Below, one piece after another: positions 17,727 to 26,188 of a stretch of DNA of 64,000 bases. Made by a program: the position numbers and the translations under genes. Source of the DNA: Lachnospiraceae bacterium (GTDB lineage: Bacteria > Bacillota > Clostridia > Lachnospirales > Lachnospiraceae). The DNA lies in NCBI GenBank assembly GCA_022799175.1, contig JAAWNY010000005.1, forward strand, positions 1 through 64,000, read 5' to 3'. Positions within the stretch are counted from its first letter, which is position 1. The number at the start of each line of letters is the position of its first letter. The notes under the pieces are model-generated. The model made no database searches, was not told the origin of the DNA, and saw nothing but the letters and a program-made list of their open reading frames with translations.

Positions 17727-17732
17727 GTGGTT
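17703..17732. promoter_or_regulatory. Operator-like dyad over the tct promoter
   Basis: AACCACTT and AAGTGGTT are perfect 8-bp arms with 14 bp between them, extended by CCA/TGG inside. The dyad covers the whole -35 to -10 spacer, so a bound protein would block RNA polymerase. The protein is unknown; the spacing is not a typical LysR T-N11-A site. Confidence 0.55.
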
Positions 17733-17829
17733 TTTGTATATTTTTTACATTTTTTCTTCAATTTTCACCTTTATAATTGTGCACTTATACTATATATAAC
17801 AAAAAACCTATGCATCAAAACCTTGACAT

Positions 17830-17897
17830 ATAAAAAAGAAGCTGTCAAAAGCTAATACTTATCTAAATAGCATTGGCTTTTGGCAGCTTCTTTTTTT
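17830..17897. terminator. Bidirectional terminator after the NlpC/P60 gene
   Basis: An inverted repeat of about 20 bp (AAGAAGCTGYCAAAAGC arms, loop about 22 nt) flanked by A- and T-runs in both orientations. It lies 43 bp beyond the NlpC/P60 stop. The stretch 17733-17829 between it and the tct promoter holds nothing I recognise. Confidence 0.85.
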
Positions 17898-17939
17898 CTA
17901 TCTTGTGCAAACTATTTTATTCCTTGTTACCCTATGTTT

Positions 17940-19583
17940 TTAATTTAAAAATCTGCGTATCGTCTTCGGTCTTCGGTAATTCCAAGTAGAAATCTTGATG
18001 CCGCTCCGACGGCTGGCCGCATGTACAATCTGACCATTACCAATATACATCGCCACATGATTCACCACGCCACTACTGTTAGTATAGAAAATCAAATCGC
18101 CTGGCAACATCTCACTTGAAGTGACTGCTCGCCCTGCTTTGGCCTGTTCTCTGGAGGTTCTAGGAAGACTCACGCCAGCCGCATTTCGCAATACATATTG
18201 CACAAATCCGGAACAGTCCGCCCCCGTATTGGGATTCGTACCACCCCAGACATAACGGTTGCCAACAAATTGCAAAGCATAATTAACCACCTTACTGCGC
18301 AAAGCCGCCTGCTGGTTAGCACGTTCCTCCACCGGTGAAAATTTAATCGCCTCAGTCAGAGCATAGCGCACTTCCACATTATTATCCCTGGTAGCAATAA
18401 ATGCTTTGTCCGAAGATTCTCCATCCTCACTGTCACCGGTATCCAGCTCGATCTGAACCCAGCCGTCCAACTGATCCAGGACCATATAACGATCTTCTTT
18501 CGATATCTGTGTCCAAATCCTAGCGCTTGTGGTGGGTTCCGAACGAACATTTAAACGATCTGTATTTACAATCGCCATCAGGGTTGCCGACTCCAACGCC
18601 AGATCCCTCGCCTCCTGCCCAACTGCCACATACTCAGACTCTGCTGTAATATAACCAGTAATCGGACCGGATTTCACCTTATACCAACCATCCAAAGTCT
18701 CAAGGATCTCTCCTGCCGCCTTACCAGGAAATTTACCAATAATATTTGTATCATTCTCTGTACTAGGACTACTCCGGATATTCAGATAGCTGTCAACCTT
18801 GGAAATCACCAAATGATCATACTGATTCAGTGCCATAGCCCGCAAATCTAGCTTCCTTGCTTCATTCAACGCATACTTTACCGTCACATAATCTGCTGAA
18901 ATATAGCCTTCCTCAATCCGAATCCAGCCTTCCAACTCTTCCAGCACCGGATACCGCTCATGAATCAGTGCTTGAGCCACGACATTCGTCGCATCTTCCT
19001 TATTGGGCTCCGAACGGATATTCAGCTTTTCCGTGTTGACTTCCGCCATCTGCCCCACCTGAGCCAAGGCTTCTTCACGTGCCTCCGGACCACGGATCAC
19101 ATAGCGATTGTGAATATATCCCTCAATCCCGCCGGAAGTGATATGGCACCATTCTCCCTCTGTATCAAGAATCTCACAAGCGCTGTTTTGCTGCAGCTTG
19201 CCGATGATCTTGCCATTCGACCCCGGCGTCTCCCGAACGTTCAGATAGCCAGCTACCTGCACAAGTCCCAAATTTTCATAGCTTTCAATAACCGCCTGCT
19301 TCTCTCTCAATAACTCTTGACGCTGCAGCTCTTCTTCCGACAACGTAGATTCGATAAACATCGTGGTCTCTGGAATCGATTCCTGCTGCACAGCCAAGGC
19401 TTCCTGTTCCTCGGCAGACTGACGGTTGAGCAAAGCACGGCCCAAAAATGTGGCAGAAAGCAGAACCACCACACCAGCTGCTAGCAAGAGATAGCGTTGA
19501 TCCAAAAAGCGGTTTTTTCTTTTGCGAGATCGATTGGAAAACTTTATATGCTCTCTAGAACGATACTTTTTTTTATTCGGCAT
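17940..19583 (-). CDS. SH3-repeat NlpC/P60 cell-wall endopeptidase
   Basis: A 547-aa surface peptidoglycan hydrolase. The basic N-terminus is followed by one membrane helix (about 30-50). Four bacterial SH3 domains then recur with the signature (Y/R/K)LN(V/I)R(S/E): near residues 112, 186, 268 and 348. The C-terminal NlpC/P60 domain (about 430-547) has the catalytic cysteine in GADCSGFVQYV and the histidine in VNHVAMYIGNG. It would cleave stem peptides during growth or separation while the SH3 domains bind the wall. AAGGAG precedes the ATG. It is monocistronic with its own promoter and terminator. Confidence 0.93.
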   Translation of the reverse strand: MPNKKKYRSREHIKFSNRSRKRKNRFLDQRYLLLAAGVVVLLSATFLGRALLNRQSAEEQEALAVQQESIPETTMFIESTLSEEELQRQELLREKQAVIESYENLGLVQVAGYLNVRETPGSNGKIIGKLQQNSACEILDTEGEWCHITSGGIEGYIHNRYVIRGPEAREEALAQVGQMAEVNTEKLNIRSEPNKEDATNVVAQALIHERYPVLEELEGWIRIEEGYISADYVTVKYALNEARKLDLRAMALNQYDHLVISKVDSYLNIRSSPSTENDTNIIGKFPGKAAGEILETLDGWYKVKSGPITGYITAESEYVAVGQEARDLALESATLMAIVNTDRLNVRSEPTTSARIWTQISKEDRYMVLDQLDGWVQIELDTGDSEDGESSDKAFIATRDNNVEVRYALTEAIKFSPVEERANQQAALRSKVVNYALQFVGNRYVWGGTNPNTGADCSGFVQYVLRNAAGVSLPRTSREQAKAGRAVTSSEMLPGDLIFYTNSSGVVNHVAMYIGNGQIVHAASRRSGIKISTWNYRRPKTIRRFLN

Positions 19584-19622
19584 GTTTTTTCTCCTTGGAG
19601 TAAAGAGGATTCAAATATGGAG

Positions 19623-19651
19623 ATTGTACCACATTTTTCTTCTATTTTCGA
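19623..19651 (-). promoter_or_regulatory. NlpC/P60 gene promoter
   Basis: On the minus strand TCGAAA, 17 nt, TACAAT, about 35 nt upstream of the start codon. Confidence 0.5.
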
Positions 19652-19697
19652 TACTGTAATGAAAAAAAACATAAAACAAATTATTAAAATTCTATTA

Positions 19698-19732
19698 CAA
19701 AACGTGACAGCCCGGCCAATCGGAACTGTCAC
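19698..19732 (-). terminator. Chromate transporter operon terminator
   Basis: Stem GTGACAG/CTGTCAC with an inner CCG/CGG pairing, followed on the minus strand by GTTTTGT. The T-run is short, so it may be leaky. Confidence 0.5.
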
Positions 19733-19751
19733 CGCCAAACTACTGATTCAA

Positions 19752-20282
19752 TTATCCTAAAATAAGCCCCAGCACTGCCGCAAACAATATGGTCTTTGGT
19801 ATGGAAAACTTTCCCTTAATCAATACGCTCCCACTAATCAGCGCAATCCCTATTTGTTTCCAGGCAATCATTCCATTTCCCGGCAAAAAGGTCGTGATTC
19901 CCAAGGTAACAGCAGCAGCAGCTAACATCCCCATACTAGCCGGACGCACTCCCCGCATAGCGCTTTCTAAAAATTTATTCCCCTTGAGACGAAAAATAAA
20001 ATGTGCCGCCGCCATAGAAAGCGTCAAAGATGGCATCATCACTCCCAGACTTGCACACAATGCACCAGATATGCCTGCCGCGCGCAATCCAACAAAAGTT
20101 GCACAATTGATTCCTAACGATCCTGGTGTCATCTCGGCAACGGCTACAATGTCCATAACTTCGGATGCCGTCATCCAGCCATATTTTAGAACTTCATCAT
20201 TGATTACGGGAATCATAGTCATGCCGCCAAAACTACAGAAACCAATTTTCATAAATGATAAAAACAGCCTAAGATACGTCAT
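19752..20282 (-). CDS. chrA: Chromate transporter half (CHR family), second gene
   Basis: One half of a split CHR-family transporter (176 aa). The N-terminal signature SFMKIGFCSFGGMTMIPVI and EMTPGSLGINCATFVG mark the family; four to six hydrophobic helices follow. It overlaps the preceding half-gene by 14 nt, so the two are translationally coupled and probably form a heterodimer. Short-chain CHR pairs export chromate in some bacteria, but the true substrate here could be another oxyanion. Confidence 0.88.
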   Translation of the reverse strand: MTYLRLFLSFMKIGFCSFGGMTMIPVINDEVLKYGWMTASEVMDIVAVAEMTPGSLGINCATFVGLRAAGISGALCASLGVMMPSLTLSMAAAHFIFRLKGNKFLESAMRGVRPASMGMLAAAAVTLGITTFLPGNGMIAWKQIGIALISGSVLIKGKFSIPKTILFAAVLGLILG

Positions 20283-20826
20283 CTGGAATCTCTCCTCTCC
20301 ATATCAGAATCCCGGCCACAAGAGCTGCCACGACTACCAAAAGTTTATTCACTCCCGTCAAAACACAAACCAGAAAAGAAAGAACCAGAATTCCATAAGA
20401 GGAACGCCCCTGAATCGCTGTCTTTTTCAGTTTCAAACAGGCACTGATGATAATCGGTATCACTACGCTACGCACCCCGTTTAAAATTCGCTCCACATAA
20501 ATATTATCCCGCAATGATGAATAAAAATACGTCACCACAGCAATTGCCATCAGAGCCGGCGTTGAAAGTCCCACCGCTGCTGCCACAGCTCCCGGTACCC
20601 CTGCCATTGCATATCCGCAGAATACGGACATATTAATAATCATCACCCCAGGAAAAGATTTTGCCAGAGACATATAATCCACCACCTGCTCTTCGGTCAT
20701 CCAGTGCTTCCTATCTACAAATTCATTTTGCATCTGAGCAATGATACTCCATCCTCCGCCAAAGGTAAACAGTCCAATTTTTGCCATAACATAAAATATT
20801 GTACATAATTTTTTAAATTTCTTCAT
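20269..20826 (-). CDS. chrA: Chromate transporter half (CHR family), first gene
   Basis: The partner half-transporter (185 aa), with MAKIGLFTFGGGWSIIAQMQNEF, DYMSLAKSFPGVMIINMSVFCGY and four to six hydrophobic segments. The ATG at 20826 (MKKFKKLCTIF) is chosen over the ORF-track start 27 codons upstream because AGGGACTTTCCA precedes it and the extra residues are hydrophilic and unlike the family. A strong promoter (TTGACC/TATGAT) lies 53 nt upstream of the start codon. Confidence 0.88.
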   Translation of the reverse strand: MKKFKKLCTIFYVMAKIGLFTFGGGWSIIAQMQNEFVDRKHWMTEEQVVDYMSLAKSFPGVMIINMSVFCGYAMAGVPGAVAAAVGLSTPALMAIAVVTYFYSSLRDNIYVERILNGVRSVVIPIIISACLKLKKTAIQGRSSYGILVLSFLVCVLTGVNKLLVVVAALVAGILIWRGEIPDDVS

Positions 20827-20878
20827 TGGAAAGTCCCTGCTCCTTTTTATTTCCTTTCCATATTTCCCATTATTTTTA

Positions 20879-20907
20879 ATCATAGTATTCTTTTTCCATA
20901 AGGTCAA
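20879..20907 (-). promoter_or_regulatory. Chromate transporter operon promoter
   Basis: On the minus strand TTGACC, 17 nt, TATGAT; five of six bases in each hexamer. The remaining 190 bp up to the divergent lipoprotein gene is A/T-rich. It contains a small hairpin (CGTTTTCC/GGAAACG, about 21048-21064) in the lipoprotein leader. Confidence 0.78.
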
Positions 20908-21097
20908 GTATCAAAAAACCTATAGCCACTATAACATCAACATAATGGGACTTCACAAAATATTCATAGTCTAAACAAAATTTAATAAAAAATAAATAGT
21001 TTTTTCGCTTCGTTTGTAGTAAACTTTTGTTTGCAGCAATCGTTTTCCTTCTGGAAACGACTATCAGTAAATTTCACAAGAGGAGTGATTCACAATT

Positions 21098-21928
21098 ATG
21101 AAAAAAACAATATTAGCTATGGCCATGTTTGCCATCATGCTTGGCACTGCTGCCTGTTCTTCCAAAAAGCAGGACGTTACCACCACGGCTGCCACCACCG
21201 AGGCCACCTCAGAATCTACTACAGAGGAAGAATCCGAGTCCACGAAAGAGGATGCGAATGAAGAAGTGGAAGAAGACTTTATGACTGGTGAAATCACCGC
21301 TATCAACGGCGATATTCTGACTGTCAAAAGTGATGACGATGACAGCGAAAAAAACTACGATCTTTCCCAGGCAGAAGTTACCCAAGAATTTCCTTTCTCG
21401 GAAGGAGACTTAGTAGAGATTACTTTCCCCTATGAAACTACCAAAGATCCGATCCCGGTAATTGCATTAGATGTTTTAGAATCTGTCATCGGCATGAATA
21501 CCGATCCTTCTGCTGTTGGCAAGATCACAGAAGCTACCGATACGACTCTCACTTTGGAATTAGAAGATGGGGAAAGCTATACGATCAGTATCGCCAATGC
21601 CTATATCGTAGCTCAGAACGGAATTTCTGTTGACAAAGAAGCCACTGTCACTTACATCGGAGATTTGGACGATGATGCCATGGCAACCAAAGTGATTATG
21701 GAAGATTCCTATGACACTGCCGAAGCCGATCTCAATGCTTTTGTCGGTAAAGTAGTGCAAAAAGAGGAAAACAATATTGTACTGGAATCCGCAGAAGGAG
21801 ACTTCTTTACCTTTGTATCAAATGATCTGGATTTCTCAGAATATAACAATGGTGATACCTTGCAGATCTTCTATACCGGCACAATCACAGAAAAAGAAAT
21901 CGCTGCTGAAAAAATAGAAAAAAAATAA
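21098..21928 (+). CDS. Uncharacterised lipoprotein
   Basis: A 276-aa secreted lipoprotein of unknown function. The signal peptide ends in GTAAC (Cys20); a Thr/Glu/Ser-rich linker runs to about residue 60. The rest is acidic and beta-rich, with three repeated units that each begin with a short G(E/K)(I/V) strand and then TLTV or NIVLE-like strands (near residues 63, 140 and 215), suggesting repeated small beta domains. GAGGAG lies 10 nt upstream of the ATG. It is one of few plus-strand genes and is alone between a chromate transporter promoter and a bidirectional terminator. I do not recognise a family. Confidence 0.82.
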   Translation: MKKTILAMAMFAIMLGTAACSSKKQDVTTTAATTEATSESTTEEESESTKEDANEEVEEDFMTGEITAINGDILTVKSDDDDSEKNYDLSQAEVTQEFPFSEGDLVEITFPYETTKDPIPVIALDVLESVIGMNTDPSAVGKITEATDTTLTLELEDGESYTISIANAYIVAQNGISVDKEATVTYIGDLDDDAMATKVIMEDSYDTAEADLNAFVGKVVQKEENNIVLESAEGDFFTFVSNDLDFSEYNNGDTLQIFYTGTITEKEIAAEKIEKK

Positions 21929-21941
21929 AATCAGCCATTCA

Positions 21942-21992
21942 AAAAACAGTCATCCCGCAGAAAATCAATCTTTGCAGGATGACTGTTTTTTA
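21942..21992. terminator. Bidirectional terminator between lipoprotein and cytidylate kinase-like genes
   Basis: AACAGTCATCC/GGATGACTGTT stem plus an inner GCA/TGC, flanked by A6 and T6. It serves the convergent genes on both sides. Confidence 0.9.
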
Positions 21993-22028
21993 TTTGTCTT
22001 GTTTTAAAATTGTCCCATACCTTCTCAA

Positions 22029-22676
22029 TTATCCCAGTTCATATCCAACCATCTGTATATATGTCTTAATCAATTCCACAATCTGCTCAAATTCCAGCCG
22101 GCTGGCATTGATTGGCAAATCATAGTTCTCCATATCTTCCCATTCTTTTCCGGTAAAATAGTGATGATACTCCCGGCGTTGTTTGGTAATGCGGTTCAAC
22201 TTAGCCAATGCCTCTTTGGTATCTGTGATACCATCCACTTCCATCGTCCGACGAATGCAAGTATCTAAGTCAGCATAGACAAAGATCTTGATCAAATCCT
22301 CTTTCCCTGCCGATTCCAATACAAAATCCGCACAGCGTCCCACGATCACGCACGATTCCGTATTCGCTAACTCTCGAATCACTTCTGACTGAAATTTGAA
22401 TAAATTTTCTGGCGACGTTACATCCCCGGCAGTTTTTGGCGCTCCTGTAGGCGCATGACGCATCCCGCCTACAATTCGGCGCAGCAAATTATTTCCTGCT
22501 TTCTCATCCGCCAGGCGGAAATACTGCTCTCCTACCGCACTCCTTTCTGCCGTCATACGGAGAATCTCATCATCATAAAAAGGAATCCCCAACTCCTTTG
22601 CCAGCAATTTTCCTACAATCCTTCCCCCACTGCCATACTGTCTTTCAATGGTTATCACCAGCTTACTCTTATCCAT
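22029..22676 (-). CDS. Cytidylate kinase-like family protein
   Basis: A 215-aa P-loop protein of the Cytidylate_kin2 type, found as a stand-alone protein in Clostridia. The nucleotide-binding segment is ITIERQYGSGGRIVGKLLA (residues 6-24), which differs from the usual GxxGxGK. Other family segments are LGIPFYDDEIL and SCVIVGRCADFVL. The ATG at 22676 follows AAGGAGGTTGTTTT; the ORF-track start lies 30 codons upstream in the leader. True substrate is not established and it need not phosphorylate CMP. Transcribed alone from an extended -10 promoter with a leader of about 110 nt. Confidence 0.88.
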   Translation of the reverse strand: MDKSKLVITIERQYGSGGRIVGKLLAKELGIPFYDDEILRMTAERSAVGEQYFRLADEKAGNNLLRRIVGGMRHAPTGAPKTAGDVTSPENLFKFQSEVIRELANTESCVIVGRCADFVLESAGKEDLIKIFVYADLDTCIRRTMEVDGITDTKEALAKLNRITKQRREYHHYFTGKEWEDMENYDLPINASRLEFEQIVELIKTYIQMVGYELG

Positions 22677-22791
22677 AAAACAACCTCCTTCCAGAAACGC
22701 CTGTTGCATCATCTCTGTTGTGATTATACTATGAGGAAGCTTGCTGATGCCCACATAAGTCATCAACTTTCGCTTCGCTTTTGCTGATGAT

Positions 22792-22820
22792 ATTATACCA
22801 CAAAATTCCTACTTATGCAA
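22792..22820 (-). promoter_or_regulatory. Cytidylate kinase-like gene promoter
   Basis: On the minus strand TTGCAT, 17 nt, TATAAT preceded by TGG (extended -10). The leader contains an 8-bp hairpin (TCATCAGC/GTTGATGA). The region 22677-23166 otherwise holds only the long inverted repeat. Confidence 0.65.
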
Positions 22821-22874
22821 AAAAGTTCTCCCAGCATACCTCATGTCATTTATAATAAGGAAACGAGAAAATCA

Positions 22875-23115
22875 GCCAAGAAAGAGGGGAGAGAAACAAT
22901 AGAAAATAGTCTGTGAATTTTGACTTTGCAGAGATTTAGAAGTCCTTAAATCCCTGAATTTAGCGTTGAAACGAAAATATACACTGTCTGAGCAAAGCGA
23001 GTTTGTATATTTTCGTTTCGCTTTTAGCAAAAGTCAGGGGTTTTAGGAATTCTTAATCTCGAAACCGAAAAAGGAACAGACCATTTTCTATTGCTTCTCT
23101 CCCTTCTTTCTTGGC
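22875..23115. repeat. 240-bp imperfect long inverted repeat (MITE-like or structured RNA)
   Basis: Almost the whole segment is one palindrome. Its outer arms start GCCAAGAAAGARGGGAGAGA and match over about 40 bp with three transitions. The middle arms (GAGATTWAGAA...TCCCTGA) match less well. The inner arms GAAACGAAAATATACA/TGTATATTTTCGTTTC are perfect over 16 bp around a 20-nt loop. There is no open reading frame and no clear target-site duplication. It lies downstream of the ABC operon and upstream of the cytidylate kinase-like promoter. Confidence 0.85.
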
Positions 23116-23166
23116 GTACCTTTTATCACTACTTATCCAAATGACATTAGGGCATCCTTTTTACCT

Positions 23167-23964
23167 TTATTTCGCCAGTATCATTCTGTCATTGGCAAAC
23201 GCACCGCCGCTAGCCTCTGCAAACTTATGCAACAAATCTTCCACGGTCAATCGTTTCTTTTCTTCTCCAGCCACATCATAGATAATCTGCCCTTCATTCA
23301 TCATAATCAGACGATTGCCAATTTGAATCGCATCTTTCATATTGTGAGTAATCATCAACGTTGTTAAATGATCCTGATTCACTATAGTTTCTGTTGTTTC
23401 CAGTACCTTGGCCGCTGTCTTCGGATCCAATGCTGCTGTGTGCTCATCCAAAAGCAAAAGCTTCGGTTTTTCCAACGTCGCCATCAGAAGAGTCAGCGCC
23501 TGCCGCTGGCCTCCGGAAAGTAATCCTACTTTTGAAGTCAGGCGATTCTCCAAACCCAAATTTAACTTCGCCAGCAAATCCCGATATAACTTTCTCTCGC
23601 TGTTTACAATCCCTGATTTCAAGGTTCTCCTATGACCTCGGCGCAACGCCAGAGCCAGATTTTCTTCAATCCCCATAGTAGCTGCTGTGCCATTCATTGG
23701 ATCCTGAAATACTCTCCCCAAAAAAGCTGCTCGTTTATGTTCTGGCAGTTTCGTCACATCCATACCATCAATAATAATTTGCCCCTCATCTACCTGCCAG
23801 GTACCGGCAATCGCATTTAATAATGTAGATTTGCCCGCTCCATTGCCACCAATCACGGTTACAAAATCCCCGTCAGCCAAGGTTAAACTCAATCCTCGGA
23901 GCGCTTGTTTCTCATTCACAGTTCCCGGATTGAATGTTTTAGATATATTTTTTACCACCAGCAT
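23167..23964 (-). CDS. ABC transporter ATP-binding protein
   Basis: The ATPase (265 aa) of a three-gene importer. Visible motifs are Walker A GGNGAGKST (about residue 40), Q-loop RVFQDP, signature LLSGGQRQAL, Walker B KLLLLDEHTAALDP and the H-loop MITHNMKD. The ATG shares one base with the permease stop (TGATG) and GGAGGG lies upstream, so translation is coupled. With its permease and binding protein it resembles importers annotated in Gram-positives for tryptophan or other amino-acid-like substrates; the substrate is not readable from the sequence. Confidence 0.93.
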   Translation of the reverse strand: MLVVKNISKTFNPGTVNEKQALRGLSLTLADGDFVTVIGGNGAGKSTLLNAIAGTWQVDEGQIIIDGMDVTKLPEHKRAAFLGRVFQDPMNGTAATMGIEENLALALRRGHRRTLKSGIVNSERKLYRDLLAKLNLGLENRLTSKVGLLSGGQRQALTLLMATLEKPKLLLLDEHTAALDPKTAAKVLETTETIVNQDHLTTLMITHNMKDAIQIGNRLIMMNEGQIIYDVAGEEKKRLTVEDLLHKFAEASGGAFANDRMILAK

Positions 23965-24887
23965 CAGCTCTTCCCTCCTTTTTTCACCGGCTTAGAAAAA
24001 TACCGGTCCTTCCAGGTAGGAATCGCCAGGAAAATCGCCACCACTACCGCTGACAACAGCTTTAGCAGATCGGTATCGATTCCCATCCAGATCACAAACT
24101 GTAATACTAAATAATAAATGATCGATCCCAGCACCACCCCCAGTAACCGAAAACCAAAATTATGAAATATCCTGCCAAAAACCGCCTCGCCAATGATCAC
24201 GGCTGCTAAACCGATAACGATAGCGCCCCGTCCCATATTGATATCTGCAAATCCCTGATACTGCGCCAATAGCGCACCAGAAAGGGCCACTAAACCATTG
24301 GAAATCATCAACCCCAGCACTCGGTTCAAACTTGTATTAATTCCCTGAGCTCGGGCCATCTTATCATTACAGCCGGTTGCCCGTAAAGAACATCCCAACT
24401 CTGTTCCAAAAAACCAATAAAGAAATACAATCAATACAATAATGAGTATCGCCACAATCACAATCGTGTTTTTATAAAAGGGAACATTTTTTGTAAAACG
24501 CAACGAAACCAGCAGATCAAATTTATCTACATTAATCGCCTGGTTCGCTTTTCCCATTGTTTTCAAATTAGTCGAATACAGTCCCAACTGTGTCAGAATT
24601 CCTGCCAGAATAGCCGGAATCCCCATAAAAGTATGCAAAAGACCCGTAGCCAGTCCGGACACCATTCCCGCTAGCAGAGCGCCAAATAATGCTGCCCATA
24701 CATTATATCCACTCAACATCAGCATAATGCAGACCGCACCTCCGGTACAGAGTGAGCCGTCTACGGTCAGATCCGCAATATCCAGAATCCGATAGGTGAG
24801 ATACACCCCAATTGCCATAATTCCCCATATTAACCCCTGAGCCACCGCTCCAGGCAGTGCGTTCAATAAACTTATCATATTTTTCAT
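23964..24887 (-). CDS. ABC transporter permease
   Basis: The membrane subunit (307 aa) with eight to ten hydrophobic helices, of the branched-chain/ribose permease type. Family-like segments are DIADLTVDGSLCTGGAVCIML, the loop GTELGCSLRATGCNDKMARAQGIN, and NGLVALSGALLAQYQGFADINMGRG. Two starts are possible: the ORF-track ATG at 24887, whose AAGGG abuts the codon, and the ATG at 24878, where the same AAGGG has normal spacing. The second is slightly more likely. It follows the binding-protein gene after a stem-loop. Confidence 0.92.
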   Translation of the reverse strand: MKNMISLLNALPGAVAQGLIWGIMAIGVYLTYRILDIADLTVDGSLCTGGAVCIMLMLSGYNVWAALFGALLAGMVSGLATGLLHTFMGIPAILAGILTQLGLYSTNLKTMGKANQAINVDKFDLLVSLRFTKNVPFYKNTIVIVAILIIVLIVFLYWFFGTELGCSLRATGCNDKMARAQGINTSLNRVLGLMISNGLVALSGALLAQYQGFADINMGRGAIVIGLAAVIIGEAVFGRIFHNFGFRLLGVVLGSIIYYLVLQFVIWMGIDTDLLKLLSAVVVAIFLAIPTWKDRYFSKPVKKGGKS

Positions 24888-24912
24888 CCCTTGTTCTGCA
24901 AGAATTGGTTAG

Positions 24913-24945
24913 AGCAGCGGGAAAGATGAAAACTTTCCCGCTGCT
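24913..24945 (-). promoter_or_regulatory. Intercistronic stem-loop, binding protein to permease
   Basis: A perfect 13-bp stem AGCAGCGGGAAAG/CTTTCCCGCTGCT with a 7-nt loop. No U-run follows on the transcribed strand, so it is more likely an mRNA-stabilising hairpin that keeps binding-protein levels high than a full terminator. Confidence 0.65.
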
Positions 24946-24957
24946 GTTTTTTAAGCA

Positions 24958-26022
24958 TTATTCTTCAATCGCCACATAGTCTTCTGGAATTGTAATTCCC
25001 AGAGCGTCACAAAGACTTTTGTTATATTTTTTAGTAAACTGCGGTGCGTATTCGATAGGCATCTCAGAGATATTGGCTTCACCAGTCAAGATCTTTGCCG
25101 CCATTTTTCCCGTGCCAACGCCCAGATCATAATAACTGATCGACAAAGTCGCCACTCCACAGCCTCTGCAGATTCCTTCTTCTCCTGCAATGACTGGAAC
25201 ACCAGCCGGTTGACAAACATTATTTACCAACTCTGCATTGGCAGCAGCCGTATTATCCGTGGGCACATAAAGAACATCATTCTCTTCTGCAGCTTTCGTC
25301 ACAATCGTGGTCAAATCATTGGAATCAGAAAATGCATAATACTCACAGGTGTAACCCAATTCCTCCAGAGCTGTCTTTACCGTATCTACCTGATACTGAG
25401 AATTTGCTTCGGCTGAGCAGTACAAAAGACCAACTTTTTTGGCATCGGGAAACAGCTCATTCAACATAGCCGCCTGCTCATCTAGCGGAGCCAGATCGGA
25501 AGTCCCGGAAATATTACCGCCTACCGTACCGGAAAAATCATCAATCCCCAAAGCCACGCCATATTCGGTTACGGAAGTTCCTAAAACCGGAATCTCGTTC
25601 GTGCCTGCTTGAGCCGCCTGAAGAGCTGGGGTCGCATTTGCCAAAATCAGATCCACATCAGAAGAAACGAAACTGTTGATGATGGTAGAACAGGTATTAG
25701 AATCTCCCTGTGCATTTTGTTCATCAAAAGTAACCGCATCACCCAGTTCTTCCACCAACGCATCTTTAAAGCCCTGCGTTGCCGCATCCAAAGCATCATG
25801 CTGTACCAACTGACAAATCCCCACTGTGTAAGTATCACCAGAAGCCGTATTCTCTGTTTTCTCACTGCTATCAGCCGTCGCCCCAGTTGTCGTCTCCTCA
25901 GAGGCTGCCACTGTCGTCGTCTCTGCTGTTGTCGTCTCACCTGCTCCACCAGAACATGCTGCCATTGACAGTACCATGGAAGCAGCCAGCGCCATTGACA
26001 ATAATTTTGCTGATTTTTTCAT
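24958..26022 (-). CDS. ABC transporter substrate-binding lipoprotein (PF04392-like)
   Basis: A 354-aa binding lipoprotein, first gene of the importer operon. Signal peptide with lipobox SMAAC (Cys23), then a Thr/Glu/Ala linker to about residue 65. The mature fold matches the ABC_sub_bind type: YTVGICQLVQHDALDAATQGFKD, DLILANATPALQAAQ, IPVLGTSVTEYG, KKVGLLYCSAEANSQ and ISYYDLGVGTGKMAAKIL. Family members bind tryptophan, tyrosine or unknown ligands. A strong promoter lies upstream. Confidence 0.93.
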   Translation of the reverse strand: MKKSAKLLSMALAASMVLSMAACSGGAGETTTAETTTVAASEETTTGATADSSEKTENTASGDTYTVGICQLVQHDALDAATQGFKDALVEELGDAVTFDEQNAQGDSNTCSTIINSFVSSDVDLILANATPALQAAQAGTNEIPVLGTSVTEYGVALGIDDFSGTVGGNISGTSDLAPLDEQAAMLNELFPDAKKVGLLYCSAEANSQYQVDTVKTALEELGYTCEYYAFSDSNDLTTIVTKAAEENDVLYVPTDNTAAANAELVNNVCQPAGVPVIAGEEGICRGCGVATLSISYYDLGVGTGKMAAKILTGEANISEMPIEYAPQFTKKYNKSLCDALGITIPEDYVAIEE

Positions 26023-26076
26023 AATTCATATCTCCCTTTTCCTTCATTTTTATGTAGCCATAAAAGCACACTTGGT

Positions 26077-26105
26077 ATCATACTACAAAATTTTCTCTAC
26101 GTCAA
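26077..26105 (-). promoter_or_regulatory. ABC importer operon promoter
   Basis: On the minus strand TTGACG, 17 nt, TATGAT; five of six bases in each hexamer, about 50 nt upstream of the binding-protein start. Confidence 0.78.
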
Positions 26106-26124
26106 CTTTATGATGCTTTAAAAT

Positions 26125-26137
26125 GTTAAATTTTAAC
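26125..26137. promoter_or_regulatory. Palindrome between divergent promoters
   Basis: GTTAAATTTTAAC, a perfect 6-bp dyad about one base. It lies between the ABC operon promoter (minus) and the psiE promoter (plus), about 20 bp upstream of the ABC -35. It could be an operator, but it is A/T-rich and short. Confidence 0.3.
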
Positions 26138-26188
26138 GTAATAAAGTAGATAGATAGAAATTTATAGATTCCATAAAGGATTAACTAT

